Notes under the pieces: generated by a model
The model's database searches: none
Seen by the model: only the letters and a program-made list of their open reading frames with translations
Told to the model about the DNA's origin: nothing
Program-made: the position numbers and the translations under genes
Assembly (NCBI RefSeq): GCF_963966145.1
Contig: NC_091053.1
Coordinates: 10,292,001 to 10,356,000, forward strand
Source: Tenebrio molitor
Lineage: Eukaryota; Arthropoda; Insecta; Coleoptera; Tenebrionidae
Length of the DNA: 64,000 nucleotides
Reading direction: 5' to 3'
Shown: in pieces, positions 63,725-64,000 of the stretch
Numbering within the stretch: the first letter of the stretch is position 1
Layout of the letters: every line of letters begins with the position of its first letter

Positions 63725-64000
63725 TACCATTGCGGACAAAGCCCTATAAAGGACGACGCACGATTCTTCAAAATAATCTTCAATTTCGTCATTTTGTTCT
63801 TTGCAGATGTTATTTAGTATTCCACAAGCCACAATCACTTTGACAGTAGTGACTAGTTTGAGTCGTAGACTATTTTTTTAAGCAGGGAAATCTGGTCTTA
63901 AGAACTCCAAAAAACCTCTCCACTGTATTGCGAGTAGAGCTGGTGCGTTATCTCATGACACGCGAGTTAAAGTTGCGCAGAAGGCCAAATTCAGACGACT
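63725..64000 (-). pseudogene. PIF/Harbinger transposase C-terminal part, running off the window
   Basis: Minus strand, with frame changes: TRNTVERFFGVLKTRFPCLK (catalytic E block), LRLKLVTTVKVIVACGILNN then ICKEQNDEIEDYFEE. This is the C terminus of a HARBI1-like nuclease. The deleted Tc1 element is inserted just downstream of the acidic end. The upstream catalytic part would lie beyond position 64000. Confidence 0.85.

Overview
The window is eukaryotic and reads as a transposon-dense, gene-poor stretch of an insect genome (a beetle or other holometabolous insect is plausible; this is inference from the element mix, not an identification). I found no convincing host gene, no rRNA or functional tRNA gene, no CRISPR array and no bacterial-type operon. 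The DNA is AT-rich with a few GC-rich islands that coincide with LTR retrotransposons. Almost every coding signal belongs to a mobile element, most are broken, and many elements sit inside others.

Layout. 0.6-3.9 kb: a broken Tc1-like transposase and a degraded non-LTR retrotransposon (zinc-knuckle ORF1, endonuclease, reverse transcriptase), both on the minus strand. 4-8.1 kb: an inverted-repeat terminus, another Tc1 relic, several MITEs and the 3' part of a second non-LTR element. 8.4-14.25 kb: a large minus-strand Ty3/gypsy element, 5'-truncated, with almost complete RT/RNase H/integrase and an unusual zinc-knuckle (Gag-like) ORF lying downstream of pol. 14.28-15.33 kb: a plus-strand LTR of another family with a TATA box. 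15.3-19.8 kb: mariner-like, hAT, DUF4817-type and Tc1 relics. 20.47-21.88 kb: an apparently intact Tc1 transposon with perfect 28-bp ends and an uninterrupted 333-residue DD34E transposase. 22-26.8 kb: a MITE field. 26.9-29.6 and 39.7-41.7 kb: two copies of an unclassified 2-kb dispersed repeat. 31.8-38.2 kb: hAT, pogo-like, TIR and PIF/Harbinger elements. 38.7-39.7 kb: a Harbinger fragment split by a SINE with two tRNA-like B boxes. 42.24-44.13 kb: a nearly intact two-gene PIF/Harbinger element. 44.3-55 kb: fragments of non-LTR, hAT, pogo, piggyBac and gypsy elements. 57.4-61.8 kb: a Harbinger transposase whose exons are separated by a Tc1 insertion, then Tc1 and mariner relics. 63.3-64 kb: a deleted Tc1 derivative inserted in another Harbinger relic.

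The window is best read as a stratified record of insertions. Target duplications (TA for Tc1/mariner-like elements, TTA/TAA for Harbinger-like MITEs, GTAC-like for one LTR family) and one pre-insertion site preserved in a second repeat copy allow parts of the order to be reconstructed. The best candidates for recent mobility are the Tc1 element at 20.5 kb and the Harbinger element at 42.2 kb. The most unusual items are the pol-then-Gag-like gypsy organisation, the double-B-box SINE, and a family of Tc1 relics represented at 0.7, 4.8 and 63.5 kb.
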